64,000 nucleotides of DNA from Acidobacteria bacterium 13_1_20CM_3_53_8 (GCA_001920415.1 MNJR01000142.1:17327-81326); one strand, 5' to 3'; positions 25,301 to 34,107 are shown, numbered from the stretch's first letter. Notes: generated by a model from the sequence alone, not told the origin. A program made the numbers and translations.

Positions 25301-26635
25301 TCAATTTATTCCCGTAGCAACTTCTTCGGCTTGCGGCGCAGCGCCGCGTAGGCTGCCTGTGACCGAAGCTTTCTGGCGCTCTATATCTGCGCCTATGGCG
25401 CGCAGCTTTCTCTCTATGCGCTCGTAACCTCGGTCTATGTGATAGACGCGGTCAATGATCGTCTCGCCTTGCGCAGCAAGTCCTGCGAGTACGAGCGAGG
25501 CGGAAGCGCGCAAGTCTGAAGCTTGAACGCGCGCACCCGTTAATTGCGTAGGCCCTTCTACAATGGCCGTGTTCCCCTCTATGGCTAGCGCCGCGCCCAT
25601 GCGCTGCATCTCGGAAGCGTGCATGAAGCGATTCTCGAAGATGTTTTCGGTGATACGCGCCACACCTTCCGATTGCGTCATCAGCGCCATGTACTGCGCC
25701 TGCATATCTGTTGGAAAGCGCGGGTGTGGCTCCGTCACAACATCCTGCGCCCGAAGCCCCTGCGCGCAGCAGCGAACATGCAACGTACTCTGGTTCACTT
25801 CTTCAATCTCTACGCCGACCTCGCGCAGCTTCGCAATCACAATTGCGGAATGTTCGGGGCGGCAACCCTTTATCTCAAGCTCGCCTTTTGTTATCGCAGC
25901 CGCCACCATGAAAGTTCCCGTCTCTATTCGATCAGGGATGATTGTATGCTCCGCGCCGCCAAGCGATTCAACTCCGTCAATCGTTATGGTCGGCGTGCCG
26001 CAACCGCGCACGCGCGCTCCCATCTTGTTCAGAAGCTCGCCCAAATCTGCAATCTCAGGCTCGCGCGCGGCGTTGTGAATCACTGTCTTACCTTCGGCCA
26101 GCGCTGCCGCCATCATCAAATTTTCCGTGCCCGTCACAGTCACTTTGTCGAAATGAACTTCCGAGCCGCGAAGGCGTCCCCCACTAGGCGCGCGCGCAAC
26201 AACGTCGCCGGATTCCAGCCCGACTTCCGCGCCCAAGTGCTGGAAAGCGGCCAGATGAAGATCAATCGGTCGCGTGCCAATTGCGCAACCTCCGGGAAGA
26301 GAGACGCGCGCACGCCCGAATCGCGCGAGCAGTGGCCCTAGAGCTAGCACGCTCGCTCTCATAGTTTTGACCAATTCGTAAGGCGCTTCGAAAAGCTCCA
26401 CGTGATCCGCCATAATCTTGTGCGTGCGAAGCTCTGGCGTGAGCACGGTCGCGCCTATGTCTTCCAGAAGCCGTCGCTGTGTGATGATGTCGCGCACGTA
26501 AGGAATGTTGTGCAGCGTAACGGTCTCTGAAGTCAGCAGAGCGGCAGCCATGCACGGCAGCGCAGAGTTCTTCGCGCCGCTAATCGAGACACGACCGCGC
26601 AGGGGGTTGCCGCCCGTTATACGGAACTTGTCCAT
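25301..26635 (-). CDS. murA: UDP-N-acetylglucosamine 1-carboxyvinyltransferase
   Basis: This 444-residue enzyme transfers enolpyruvate from PEP to UDP-GlcNAc, the first committed step of peptidoglycan synthesis. The AKNSALP motif with Lys22-Asn23 and the loop LPGGCAIGTRPIDLH with catalytic Cys117 are intact; Cys at this position predicts fosfomycin sensitivity. The C-terminal extension (GAAPQAEEVATGIN) is slightly longer than usual. Single gene flanked by repeat-filled gaps. Confidence 0.96.
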   Translation of the reverse strand: MDKFRITGGNPLRGRVSISGAKNSALPCMAAALLTSETVTLHNIPYVRDIITQRRLLEDIGATVLTPELRTHKIMADHVELFEAPYELVKTMRASVLALGPLLARFGRARVSLPGGCAIGTRPIDLHLAAFQHLGAEVGLESGDVVARAPSGGRLRGSEVHFDKVTVTGTENLMMAAALAEGKTVIHNAAREPEIADLGELLNKMGARVRGCGTPTITIDGVESLGGAEHTIIPDRIETGTFMVAAAITKGELEIKGCRPEHSAIVIAKLREVGVEIEEVNQSTLHVRCCAQGLRAQDVVTEPHPRFPTDMQAQYMALMTQSEGVARITENIFENRFMHASEMQRMGAALAIEGNTAIVEGPTQLTGARVQASDLRASASLVLAGLAAQGETIIDRVYHIDRGYERIERKLRAIGADIERQKASVTGSLRGAAPQAEEVATGIN

Positions 26636-26711
26636 TTACGAGAAAGATTAATAGAAAAAGGCGAAAGGTGGAAGGGGAAAACCGCAGGCTTTGTGGATTT
26701 GGAGCAATTTT

Positions 26712-26902
26712 CAGTTGAGTGTGGTGAATTAACCGCAGAGGGTAAGAAGATTATGCAGATAAGAATAAAGTATTTGAGATTTGAAATTTCAAATCTGAGA
26801 TTTGAGAGTTTCAGTTCCTCAAATTTTTAATTTTAAATTTCAAATTAAAAATTTTCTCTGTGTTCCCTGCGATGAAGATAAACTCTAAGTCGCACTCAAC
26901 TG
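26712..26902. repeat. nested palindromes upstream of murA
   Basis: The outer arms CAGTTGAGTGTGG (26712-26724) and CGCACTCAACTG (26891-26902) are complementary. Inside are two AT-rich palindromes, 26772-26806 (TTTGAGATTTGAAATTTCAA) and 26820-26854 (AATTTTAAATTTCAAATTAA). The gap 26636-27106 contains no recognised gene. Confidence 0.7.
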
Positions 26903-27106
26903 GTATACGTCCTGTCAAATGCAGAAAAAATTCATCGCGAGCGGTGCGCCGAAAAGAATCAGGAGCCTACCATCCGAATTGAACGCGAGAGTCGCCCTTG
27001 CTCGACTCTGCATTACACTTACCGCACGTACCGCCCGCGATGAAATTTAAAAGATCACGCTTGTCTGACAGTAACCTAGGCTTGTTCAATCTAACCGGAA
27101 ACTTTT

Positions 27107-27937
27107 CTACTGAGAAGATTTCTGCTTGATGACTACTCCGCCGTTCGTCGTGTATATGCGAACCGGCGCTCCGCCCGAACCTACGTTGGTCGAAAGCTCT
27201 CTCTGGCGGCGATCAACCTGCGCTATGGAAGGGCTGACCACGAGGTTGCCGTTGACCGTACCCGTTTCAAGAAACGCGGAGTAATTGTCCGGCAAGCTCA
27301 AAACGACTCCGCCGTTCGTTGTCTTCACATCCAAGCCTTCACCATCCCACCGGCTGCCGTTCAAATCAACCACAAGGCCGCCGTTCGTTGTGCCGCCGTG
27401 AACCGACCCGCCAACGCGCTTTAGAACAACGCCGCCGTTTGTGGTGTGCACGTCAATGCGACCGCGCACGTCCGAGACAACTATGCCGCCGTTGTGCGCT
27501 TCGAGCGAGAGGTTGGATTGGAAGGGCACGAAGACTTCGTAAGTAACCTCCCAGTTGTAGTGGTTGTGGCGCTCAGGCCCCTCTGCATGAATCTGCGCGC
27601 CTGCGGTCTCCACGCGAATTTGAGAGGCAAGCTGGTCTGCCTCTTCCTGCGTGGGCGCGTGCGATTGAATTCTATAGCGAACCAGAATCTCGTTGCGCTC
27701 CCAACCTTTCACTGCCACGCCGCCGTTTTCACGTCCATCCACGTTGACGGTGCCGCCCGTCGCCGCAAGAGTCTGTTCTTTAATCTCGCAGTGTGTCTGG
27801 CTGTCACTATAAATACTGTCGTCGTTGCACGAGAGCGAGCCTCTCTCACGTTCGCTCCTTTGGGCCAATGCGGATGTGCAGGCCAGGGCAAGAACGAAGA
27901 GCACGAGCGCAATGTGGTTTAGAATCTTCTTCATCAT
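27107..27937 (-). CDS. secreted DUF4097-like beta-helix (putative adhesin) protein
   Basis: The protein has 276 residues. A signal peptide (1-25) ends in TSALAQ. The mature part has repeated strands with TTNGGVV: DVHTTNGGVVLKRVGG, GGTTNGGLVVDLNGS, DVKTTNGGVVLSLP and YTTNGGVVIKQ. This right-handed beta-helix pattern is that of DUF4097/DUF4098 putative adhesins. Two Cys near the N-terminus (SLSCNDD, THCEIKE) may form a disulfide. It lies 212 bp after prmC on the same strand, across a GC-rich structured gap. Role unproven. Confidence 0.82.
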   Translation of the reverse strand: MMKKILNHIALVLFVLALACTSALAQRSERERGSLSCNDDSIYSDSQTHCEIKEQTLAATGGTVNVDGRENGGVAVKGWERNEILVRYRIQSHAPTQEEADQLASQIRVETAGAQIHAEGPERHNHYNWEVTYEVFVPFQSNLSLEAHNGGIVVSDVRGRIDVHTTNGGVVLKRVGGSVHGGTTNGGLVVDLNGSRWDGEGLDVKTTNGGVVLSLPDNYSAFLETGTVNGNLVVSPSIAQVDRRQRELSTNVGSGGAPVRIYTTNGGVVIKQKSSQ

Positions 27938-27939
27938 CT

Positions 27940-28149
27940 TCGGTTTTCCTGTAAAAAAATTTTGGATGTTTGACGGAGTAAGCCCGGGGGCACGGGTATC
28001 GCGGTCTGCCGCCTCGCGTTGCCCTCTCTTTCAACTTGAGAAGCAGGCCGTGATGCCCGCGTCCCTGGGTTTTCCCTACTCTCAATTGTGTAAACACCGC
28101 GTGTCTGGGCTTTGTGGCAGAAAAATTTTCGGCGGGCTAAAATTTTTTT
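27940..28149 (-). other. GC-rich leader able to fold, between prmC and the DUF4097-like gene
   Basis: On the minus strand the gap holds several possible stems, among them GAGAGTAGG with CCTGCTTCTC and a GGCGGCAGACCGC segment. It is bounded by AAAATTTT stretches. It is not made of the simple units that build the other repeats. It could be a structured 5' leader; no known riboswitch class fits convincingly. Confidence 0.3.
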
Positions 28150-29016
28150 TCAGTAAGCTCTTTTTCGTAGCGCTACTGTGCGCGGGATGCCCTGCAAATC
28201 TTTGTGAATGTCCAGCAGCGTCCAGATTTTCGGATTAATCCATGCAGAGACACGCTCGTGCTGATCGAAGCCAATCTCGATAAGCAGGTGGCCGCCGGGC
28301 TTGAGAAAGCGCGGCGCATCTCTCAGAATTTTTCGTATGATGCTGAGACCGTCCGCGCCCGGGCTGAGAGCAACGCGCGGCTCGTGTTCGCGCACCTCTC
28401 GCTGCAACCCGCGCAAATCTTTCTCGGCGACGTAAGGCGGGTTAGAGACTATCATCTCAAACTTTGCATCGGGCGCGAGCGCGTCGAAGCAGTCGGATTC
28501 TATCAACTCAATGCGCTCGCTCACACCAAGGCGCTCGGCGTTGCGCGCCGCCACACGAAGCGCGCGAGTCGAAACATCAAGACCAAGGCCGCGCGCACCT
28601 TTTTCTTCATGCAGAATTGAAATCAGGACGCAGCCGGAGCCTGTGCCCACGTCGCAGATGAGAGGCGAAGGAGCATTCACTTCATCTAAAATCTTTAGCG
28701 CCGCTTCTACCATCAATTCGGTTTCAGGTCTTGGGATGAGCACGTCCGGCGTAACTTCAAAATCGAGACGAAAAAATTCCTGATGACCCGTGATGTACTG
28801 AAGCGGCTCGCCCGACGCGCGACGCTCGATGGCCTGACGATATTGTTCAATCTCATCGGCCTTCAACTCTTCATCGTCGTGCGCAATCAAAAAAGTCTGG
28901 TCGCGCCGCGTGACGTGCGCAAGCAACGACGAAGCATCGCGCCGCGCTTCCGACACACCAGCCTCGCGCAAAGCCTGCGCCGCTTCTTGAATAGCCTGTG
29001 CTATTGAAAGACTCAT
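28150..29016 (-). CDS. prmC: peptide chain release factor N5-glutamine methyltransferase
   Basis: This 288-residue methyltransferase modifies the GGQ Gln of release factors RF1 and RF2. The N-terminal helical domain contains GEPLQYITGHQEFFRLDFEV and VLIPRPETELMVE. The SAM site follows (CDVGTGSGCVLISIL), with the catalytic motif NPPYVAE. No prfA lies beside it in this window. The ATG at 29016 is followed immediately upstream by a hairpin repeat. Confidence 0.94.
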   Translation of the reverse strand: MSLSIAQAIQEAAQALREAGVSEARRDASSLLAHVTRRDQTFLIAHDDEELKADEIEQYRQAIERRASGEPLQYITGHQEFFRLDFEVTPDVLIPRPETELMVEAALKILDEVNAPSPLICDVGTGSGCVLISILHEEKGARGLGLDVSTRALRVAARNAERLGVSERIELIESDCFDALAPDAKFEMIVSNPPYVAEKDLRGLQREVREHEPRVALSPGADGLSIIRKILRDAPRFLKPGGHLLIEIGFDQHERVSAWINPKIWTLLDIHKDLQGIPRTVALRKRAY

Positions 29017-29023
29017 AGTTAAG

Positions 29024-29099
29024 GGGTAAATGGTGAATGGTAAATGGTGAATGGTTAAAGAGCTTTTCTCTATTTACCATTGACCATTTACCATTTACC
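29024..29099. repeat. hairpin repeat of GGTAAATGGTGAATGG units
   Basis: The left arm 29024-29054 and right arm 29070-29099 (CATTTACCATTTACCC) are complementary around AAAGAGCTTTTC. It lies between divergent genes prmC and the HMA protein. Confidence 0.82.
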
Positions 29100-29238
29100 C
29101 GCTTTTTGCCTTTGCCTTTTGCCTTCTCTATAATACGCTTCACTGATATTAACGCGAAAAAGTTTCGATTGAGTGCTTTCGGCTGCTTGAAGCGCGAGCG
29201 CCGCAAGCGAGGGGGCATTTCGGCAAGGAGGTTTCGAG

Positions 29239-29478
29239 ATGAAAGCGGAGTTTCACATCAAGGGGATGCATTGCGAATCGTGCGCTGTGGACATCAGAGA
29301 GACGCTGGAAGGGACTGCGGGCGTGCGCAAGGCGGACGTTACGTTCAATGGCAAGACTGCGAACGTTGATTTCGACGAATCGGTTGTGCAGCAGAGCACG
29401 CTGATTAAGAAGATTCAGGATTTGGGCTACAACGCAACAATCGGGGACGAACCGCAAGGTGAAGCAAGAGGAGCATGA
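29239..29478 (+). CDS. heavy-metal-associated (HMA) domain protein, CopZ-like
   Basis: The protein has 79 residues and a single ferredoxin-like HMA domain with the metal site GMHCESC (Cys12 and Cys15). The hydrophobic pattern TFNGKTANVDFD and the C-terminal GYNATIG are typical. It probably carries copper(I) in the cytoplasm. AAGGAGG is placed 8 bp before the ATG. The partner P-type ATPase is not in the window. A small gene follows 12 bp later and is likely co-transcribed. Confidence 0.88.
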   Translation: MKAEFHIKGMHCESCAVDIRETLEGTAGVRKADVTFNGKTANVDFDESVVQQSTLIKKIQDLGYNATIGDEPQGEARGA

Positions 29479-29490
29479 AGGGAGCACTAG

Positions 29491-29739
29491 GTGAACGACG
29501 AAGCGAAGATTACGAATCAAGCTATTGATGATCGCGGCACGAACGAAACCGAAGGCCGCGCCATTCTCAAGCGGCTGCGCGACACAGGCTTCGACGGCAG
29601 CGACGAACAATTAGCCGTCGCATTGGGACGCCCTCTGGAAGAAGTCCAGGGTTGGACTGGCGGCGCTGAACCCGTTGACGATGACGTGATAATGAAAGCG
29701 CGCGGCATTGCGAAAGAACGAGGGCTGGAGATCGAATAA
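29491..29739 (+). CDS. small hypothetical protein downstream of the HMA protein
   Basis: The protein has 82 residues, is acidic and starts at GTG 29491 after GGGAG. The middle is helix-turn-helix-like (DEQLAVALGRPLEEVQGWTG), and the end VIMKARGIAKERGLEIE may be a helix. No family is recognised. Its tight link to the HMA gene suggests joint expression; a role as a small regulator is only a guess. Confidence 0.6.
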   Translation: MNDEAKITNQAIDDRGTNETEGRAILKRLRDTGFDGSDEQLAVALGRPLEEVQGWTGGAEPVDDDVIMKARGIAKERGLEIE

Positions 29740-29743
29740 AAGC

Positions 29744-29873
29744 AGTGATAAGTGATGAGTGATAAGTGATAAGAGAGAGAAGAAGCTGATAGCTGACAGC
29801 TATCAGCTAATAGCTTTTGACTTCAGAATCCAGACTTTCTTATCACTTATCACTCATCACTTATCACTTATCA
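29744..29873. repeat. hairpin repeat, GTGATAAGTGATGAGTGATA family with nested GATAGCTGACAGCTATCAGC
   Basis: The outer arms 29744-29772 and 29838-29873 are complementary. The loop has a second palindrome (29786-29816) and AATCCAGACT-type sequence shared with the GATTTTGG family. The right arm ends 4 bp before the ATG of the serine acetyltransferase gene. Confidence 0.85.
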
Positions 29874-29877
29874 CGCT

Positions 29878-30792
29878 ATGAATAAAAAGATCGAGCAGGC
29901 GGCGCAGGCTCTTTTCGAGTCTTACGGTGGCGAAGGCGTTAAGATTCATCACCTTGATCGTCGTCCTCTGCCTTCGCACGCAGAGATCATACGCGTGCTC
30001 GTCACCATGCACGAGTTGCTGTTCCCCGGCTACATAGGGGCGCAAGGGTTGACGGGAAAAACCTTGCGCGAGCGCGTAGAGTCGCGCGTGAGTTGGCTCT
30101 ACGAGGTGATGACAGAGCAGATAAGCCGCGCGATTGATCACGGCACGAAGATTGGCGAGGCTTGCCGCGTCACAGACCGCGAGGCGGGCGACTGCGCTGC
30201 CAGCTTTCTAGCGGAACTCCCGCGCATACGCGAAATTCTTGCGACCGACGTGCAGGCGGCCTACGATGGCGACCCTGCGGCCAATTGCGTGGACGAAATA
30301 ATCTTCAGCTATCCGAGCATCTACGCCGTGATGGTCTATCGTCTTGCGCACGAGCTTCACAAGATGAGAGTGCCTCTTTTGCCGCGCATCATGACCGAGC
30401 ACGCGCATCACCGCACAGGGATAGACATTCATCCGGGCACGGAGATTGGCTCGTCCTTCTTCATAGATCACGGCACGGGCGTAGTCATAGGCGGCACAGC
30501 TATTCTTGGCAACAACGTCAAGCTCTATCAGGGCGTGACCATAGGCGCGTTTTCGTTCGACAAAGACTCGGACGGTGAATTGGTTCGCAACACCAAACGC
30601 CATCCTACGCTCGAAGACGACGTAGTGGTTTACGCAGGGGCAACCATACTCGGCGGCGACACAGTGATAGGGCGCGGCTCCGTCATAGGCGGCAACGTCT
30701 GGCTCACGCATTCAGTCCCACCCGGCACGCGCGTTCTTCAAGACTCACCCAACTTGAGAATCATCACGCCCGAAGAGGCAGCAGCATCCTGA
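29878..30792 (+). CDS. serine O-acetyltransferase (EpsC/CysE type)
   Basis: This 304-residue enzyme acetylates serine with acetyl-CoA, the first step to cysteine. A helical N-terminal domain precedes the left-handed beta-helix with HHRTGIDIHPGTEIGSSFFI, DHGTGVVIGGTAILGNNVKL and YQGVTIGAFSFDKD. The C-terminal part is GGNVWLTHSVPPGTRV. The longer N-terminus and missing C-terminal regulatory tail fit the EpsC type. There is no Shine-Dalgarno: the start directly follows a hairpin repeat. The cysteine synthase gene is not in the window. Confidence 0.92.
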   Translation: MNKKIEQAAQALFESYGGEGVKIHHLDRRPLPSHAEIIRVLVTMHELLFPGYIGAQGLTGKTLRERVESRVSWLYEVMTEQISRAIDHGTKIGEACRVTDREAGDCAASFLAELPRIREILATDVQAAYDGDPAANCVDEIIFSYPSIYAVMVYRLAHELHKMRVPLLPRIMTEHAHHRTGIDIHPGTEIGSSFFIDHGTGVVIGGTAILGNNVKLYQGVTIGAFSFDKDSDGELVRNTKRHPTLEDDVVVYAGATILGGDTVIGRGSVIGGNVWLTHSVPPGTRVLQDSPNLRIITPEEAAAS

Positions 30793-30894
30793 AGTTGAAA
30801 TCCTGTCTTATTCATTCACACACGGCGGCAATCGTTTCGACTATCGTGTGTGCTACAATTCGTTGTCAAAGGTTGATGGATTAACCGAGGACGC

Positions 30895-31275
30895 ATGACA
30901 ACTATCACACTCGATTTACCTGACGAAGTGGCGGAACAACTCAAGATTGATCCCCAACAGCTTTCAGCTTTGATCCGCGAAGCTATCACCGCCAGAACTG
31001 CGAAGCATACACCGGACGCTACAGCCTCGAAGACAGAGATTCCCGTTTATCAAGAGTTGGTTGACTTTTTGACATCCAGCCCTTCAACCGAACAGATCAT
31101 AGCGTTCAAGATTTCGGCGGAAGCACAGGAGCGCCTTAACGATCTACTATACAAGAACCGCGAAGAAGTTCTGACACAGAACGAGCGTACGGAATTAGAA
31201 ACCTACCTACATCTGAGCCAACTCATCACACGACTCAAAGCGCGCGCGCGCAACGGTCAGCCATTTATTAGCTAA
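30895..31275 (+). CDS. hypothetical protein paired with an HNH nuclease gene
   Basis: The protein has 126 residues. The start MTTITLDLPDEVAEQLKIDPQQ resembles ribbon-helix-helix antitoxin-like or UPF0175-like N-termini. The rest is charged and helical (EEVLTQNERTELETYLHLSQ). It lies 8 bp upstream of an HNH gene and probably shares its transcript. A toxin-antitoxin role is possible but not shown; such pairs also occur as plain two-gene cassettes. Confidence 0.7.
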   Translation: MTTITLDLPDEVAEQLKIDPQQLSALIREAITARTAKHTPDATASKTEIPVYQELVDFLTSSPSTEQIIAFKISAEAQERLNDLLYKNREEVLTQNERTELETYLHLSQLITRLKARARNGQPFIS

Positions 31276-31283
31276 CATATTTC

Positions 31284-31676
31284 ATGCCCCGCCCTCATAT
31301 CCCCAACGCGCTGCGCCGTCTGGTCATAGAGCGTGCGCGCGGGCTTTGCGAATACTGTCTTGTGCATCAAGACGACCGTCCTGAATCGCATCAAATAGAT
31401 CATATTCTCGCACTCAAGCATGGAGGCGAAACTGTTAACGATAACCTAGCTCTCGCTTGCGCTGTTTGTAATAACTACAAGGGTGCAGACCTTGCTTCGA
31501 TTGATCCGTTTGACCGTTCAATCGTGCCGCTTTTTAATCCACGCACACAAAACTGGCACGACCATTTTCGACTTGACGCTGCTCGCATCATAGGCCTCAC
31601 GCCAACGGGGGACGCGCGACGGCGGAGTTGTTACATCTCAACGATGAAGAACGCTTATACGAGCGCCAGGAATTGA
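31284..31676 (+). CDS. HNH endonuclease with frameshifted 3' end
   Basis: The first 107 residues are a compact HNH nuclease: GLCEYC and CAVC metal-site pairs, HQIDHILALKHGGETVNDNL as the catalytic core, and NYKGADLASIDP. After GLTPTG the frame continues as DARRRSCYIST to a stop at 31676. The +1-shifted frame instead reads ATAELLHLNDEERLYERQEL and ends NRYPPGN with a stop at 31708, which looks like the natural end. The shift falls in a run of five G at 31607-31611; six G would restore the frame. This is either a real recent mutation or a sequencing error. Confidence 0.8.
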   Translation: MPRPHIPNALRRLVIERARGLCEYCLVHQDDRPESHQIDHILALKHGGETVNDNLALACAVCNNYKGADLASIDPFDRSIVPLFNPRTQNWHDHFRLDAARIIGLTPTGDARRRSCYISTMKNAYTSARN

Positions 31677-31832
31677 TGACCGCGAATCGCTATCCACCGG
31701 GAAATTAATTGCGTAGAAGCGGCTGCATTCAATCACATACTTTCAAAAAAGCGACTCTTATCAGCTTTATATTTTCAAATCGGCCTACCATTTTTTAGCT
31801 TTCGCTGATTGTGTTAGAGTAAACAGAAAGAG

Positions 31833-33362
31833 GTGAAAGCAGGCACAAGGAAAAGGGCGCAGAGGGTTAGGACGCGCATGCGCTACGAGCGTAGACGTTT
31901 GAAGCGCGTCTCGCGCACGGCCACGCTTGGCGGCCTCTTCCTATCCTTCCTTAAAGTCGGGTTGACGGGATTCGGCGGCGGCCTTGCCGTCATAGCCCAG
32001 ATAAGAACTCTTACAGTTTTCACGCGCGATTGGTTGACAGACCGCGAGTTCGCAGAAGGTTTCGCGCTCGCGCAGAGTTTGCCGGGCACGAACTCTGGCA
32101 ACACTGTCACGTACATTGGTCTGCGTCTTCGCGGTGTCAAGGGCGCGTGCGTCGCAATGGTAGGCTTCATACTGCCTTCCATGATGATGATGATTGCGCT
32201 CGCAATTCTGTATCGTCATCTGCGTTACCTGCCCGACACGGATCGTCTTTTTCGTGGCTTGAACGCTGCGGTCGTCGCGCTCATCCTGGTGACCGCGTGG
32301 CGCATGGGGCGCAACACTCTTACCAAACCCTGGCAATGGTACATGGCCGTCCTCTCATGCCTTATAGTCACAATCTTCAACGCTACGCTCATCGAAGTTG
32401 TACTGTCGGCTGGCTTGATAGGTATCTACATTGACTCTATCGCCGAGCCGCGATGGCAGCGTTGGCGCAGAATCGCGCGCGTAGCTGCGCGCCGTCGCGC
32501 TCGCCGTGTCGAACTCAGAAGGAAGAATTTCGTCGGCGGATACATCACGCGCGCCGTTGCAGAAGAACGTCTTGATCGCATCAAGGCCAAGAGGCGCAAG
32601 GCGAAAGCCCAGAGTACGCGTGCAAGACAGGCCATTGGCGAGGGCGACATGGAAGCTATAGGGGCGCAAGATTTGTCGGACGCTTTGATGAAGACGGAAA
32701 GCATCGTGCAGGATGATGCTTTTTCAGACGAGGAAGAAGTTTCATTCGATGAAGTCGCTTCAACGGATAAATCTGACGGGCGATTCTCTTTCGTCCCTTT
32801 CATCGCGGCAGGCATGCCTATACTGGCGAAGCTGGGTCTGCTCGTCACGCTATCCGTTATCTTTCTGCGAATCGGTGCGATAACTTTCGGTGGCGGCTTC
32901 GTTATGATTCCCCTGATCGAAGCCGAAGTGGTGGATTCTAATCACTGGCTCACGCACCAGGAGTTCGTTGACGCAACTGCGCTGGGACAGATAACGCCCG
33001 GCCCCGTACTCATCACCGCGACCTTCATAGGCTATCGCGTCGCCGGAACACTGGGCGCTCTCGTTGCAACCTTGAGCGTCTTTCTACCGGCCTTCTTGAT
33101 GACGATTGCTGCCGGGTCGTCGCTCAGAAAATTTCGCGCGAACCGGCAGGTGCAGGCTTTCCTGCGCGGCGTAACTCCGGCGGTCGTTGGCCTACTGGTC
33201 GCCGCAGCCGTGAGCATAGGGCGCGCAGGCATTCATACATGGGTAGGACTTGCGATGGCTCTTGCAGCCATTTACATTCTCATACGCTTTCGCGTCAACG
33301 CCGTCTGGGTCATCTTCGGTGCCGGACTTTTGCGCTTTCTGCTGGGCTACGTGTTTGGATGA
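31833..33362 (+). CDS. chrA: chromate transporter ChrA-type, two-domain, with long basic linker
   Basis: This 509-residue membrane protein carries two CHR domains. The first has LGGLFLSFLKVGLTGFGGGL and SLPGTNSGNTVTYIG; the second has FLRIGAITFGGGFVMIPLIE and GQITPGPVLITATFIGY. About 110 residues lie between them (about 215-325), strongly basic at first (RVAARRRARRVELRR) and acidic later (DDAFSDEEEVSFDEV), which is longer than usual. It exports chromate by proton symport or a related anion. Start GTG at 31833; the ATG at 31878 is an alternative. Confidence 0.88.
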   Translation: MKAGTRKRAQRVRTRMRYERRRLKRVSRTATLGGLFLSFLKVGLTGFGGGLAVIAQIRTLTVFTRDWLTDREFAEGFALAQSLPGTNSGNTVTYIGLRLRGVKGACVAMVGFILPSMMMMIALAILYRHLRYLPDTDRLFRGLNAAVVALILVTAWRMGRNTLTKPWQWYMAVLSCLIVTIFNATLIEVVLSAGLIGIYIDSIAEPRWQRWRRIARVAARRRARRVELRRKNFVGGYITRAVAEERLDRIKAKRRKAKAQSTRARQAIGEGDMEAIGAQDLSDALMKTESIVQDDAFSDEEEVSFDEVASTDKSDGRFSFVPFIAAGMPILAKLGLLVTLSVIFLRIGAITFGGGFVMIPLIEAEVVDSNHWLTHQEFVDATALGQITPGPVLITATFIGYRVAGTLGALVATLSVFLPAFLMTIAAGSSLRKFRANRQVQAFLRGVTPAVVGLLVAAAVSIGRAGIHTWVGLAMALAAIYILIRFRVNAVWVIFGAGLLRFLLGYVFG

Positions 33363-33365
33363 AGA

Positions 33366-33521
33366 AGTCAAAAGTAAAAAGGTAAAAGGCAAAAGGGATA
33401 AGGATGAAAGAAATTCTATTACTCTTTCCTAATCTGAAAAAGTGTCTTCATCCGCACTTTTGACTTTTTACTTTTACCTTTTGACTTCACTTTTGCCTTT
33501 TACCTTTTTACTTTTGCCTTT
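33366..33521. repeat. hairpin repeat, AAAAGTAAAAAGGTAAAAGG family (with extra right arm)
   Basis: The left arm 33368-33399 can pair with either of two adjacent right arms (about 33457-33485 and 33487-33520), as if one arm were duplicated. The loop carries the inverted TAATAGAATTTCTTTCATCC core seen in the copy at 7942. The rest of the gap 33363-33795 shows nothing else. Confidence 0.8.
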
Positions 33522-33795
33522 CTTTATTGTCCGAAGATAAAGCATTAGTGCAGTACAATGTATGGAAACTGCGCCGCGATTATCATCGTAAAAATTTTCC
33601 CGCCGACACCAAACACGCTCGCATCTCTCTCTTTTCAAAATAGTTCTCTCAAGTCCCGAATCATAAAGATGAAGCCGGAGACGGGCTGGCATGTAGCTTG
33701 CCGTCTCTTCTGTTGAAAATAGAGCAAAGGTTTTTCTTCTCCAAAACCCTGGCTCTACTTTTGACTCGCACCGTACATTGAAGGAGGTTTTGAAA

Positions 33796-34008
33796 ATGGG
33801 ACTGCCGAATAAAGATGAGATGGAAGGCAAATGGGATCAAGCTAAGGGGACTGTGAAAGAGAACGTTGGACGAGCCGCTGGCGACAGAGAGATGGAATCA
33901 GAAGGTGCTGCGGATCGCGCCGGAGGCAACTTGCGTGAAGGCTTCGGCACTGCGCGACGCAAAGTCGGCGAAGCCGTCGAAGACATGGGCGAAGACATTG
34001 GTCATTGA
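33796..34008 (+). CDS. CsbD family stress protein
   Basis: This 70-residue hydrophilic protein starts at ATG 33796, after GGAGG. It has MEGKWDQAKGTVKENVGRA, the CsbD signature, followed by a repeat-like EGAADRAGGNLREGFG and an acidic end. CsbD proteins are abundant under general stress; the mechanism is not known. Single gene followed by a hairpin repeat. Confidence 0.9.
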   Translation: MGLPNKDEMEGKWDQAKGTVKENVGRAAGDREMESEGAADRAGGNLREGFGTARRKVGEAVEDMGEDIGH

Positions 34009-34030
34009 AGAGGCCAGCAACAAAAAACCG

Positions 34031-34103
34031 GTGATAAGTGATGAGTGATGAGTGATAAGAAAAAGCTTTCCTCTTATCACTCATCACTTGTCACTTATCA
34101 CTG
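34031..34103. repeat. hairpin repeat, GTGATAAGTGATGAGTGATA family
   Basis: Arms 34031-34058 and 34072-34103 are complementary around AAAAAGCTTTCC. It lies between the convergent csbD-like and Gly-zipper genes. Confidence 0.88.
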
Positions 34104-34107
34104 TTTT

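Noticed and set aside
27940-28149. Possible c-di-GMP-I (GEMM) riboswitch on the minus strand.
   Set aside because: Only a GGGACGC run and a GG..CC pairing fit; the GNRA loop and the conserved GCAAAGCC-type joints are absent.
30895-31708. Toxin-antitoxin module made of the 126-residue protein and the HNH nuclease.
   Set aside because: Only the spacing supports it; no antitoxin DNA-binding motif is certain and the nuclease is not of a known toxin family.
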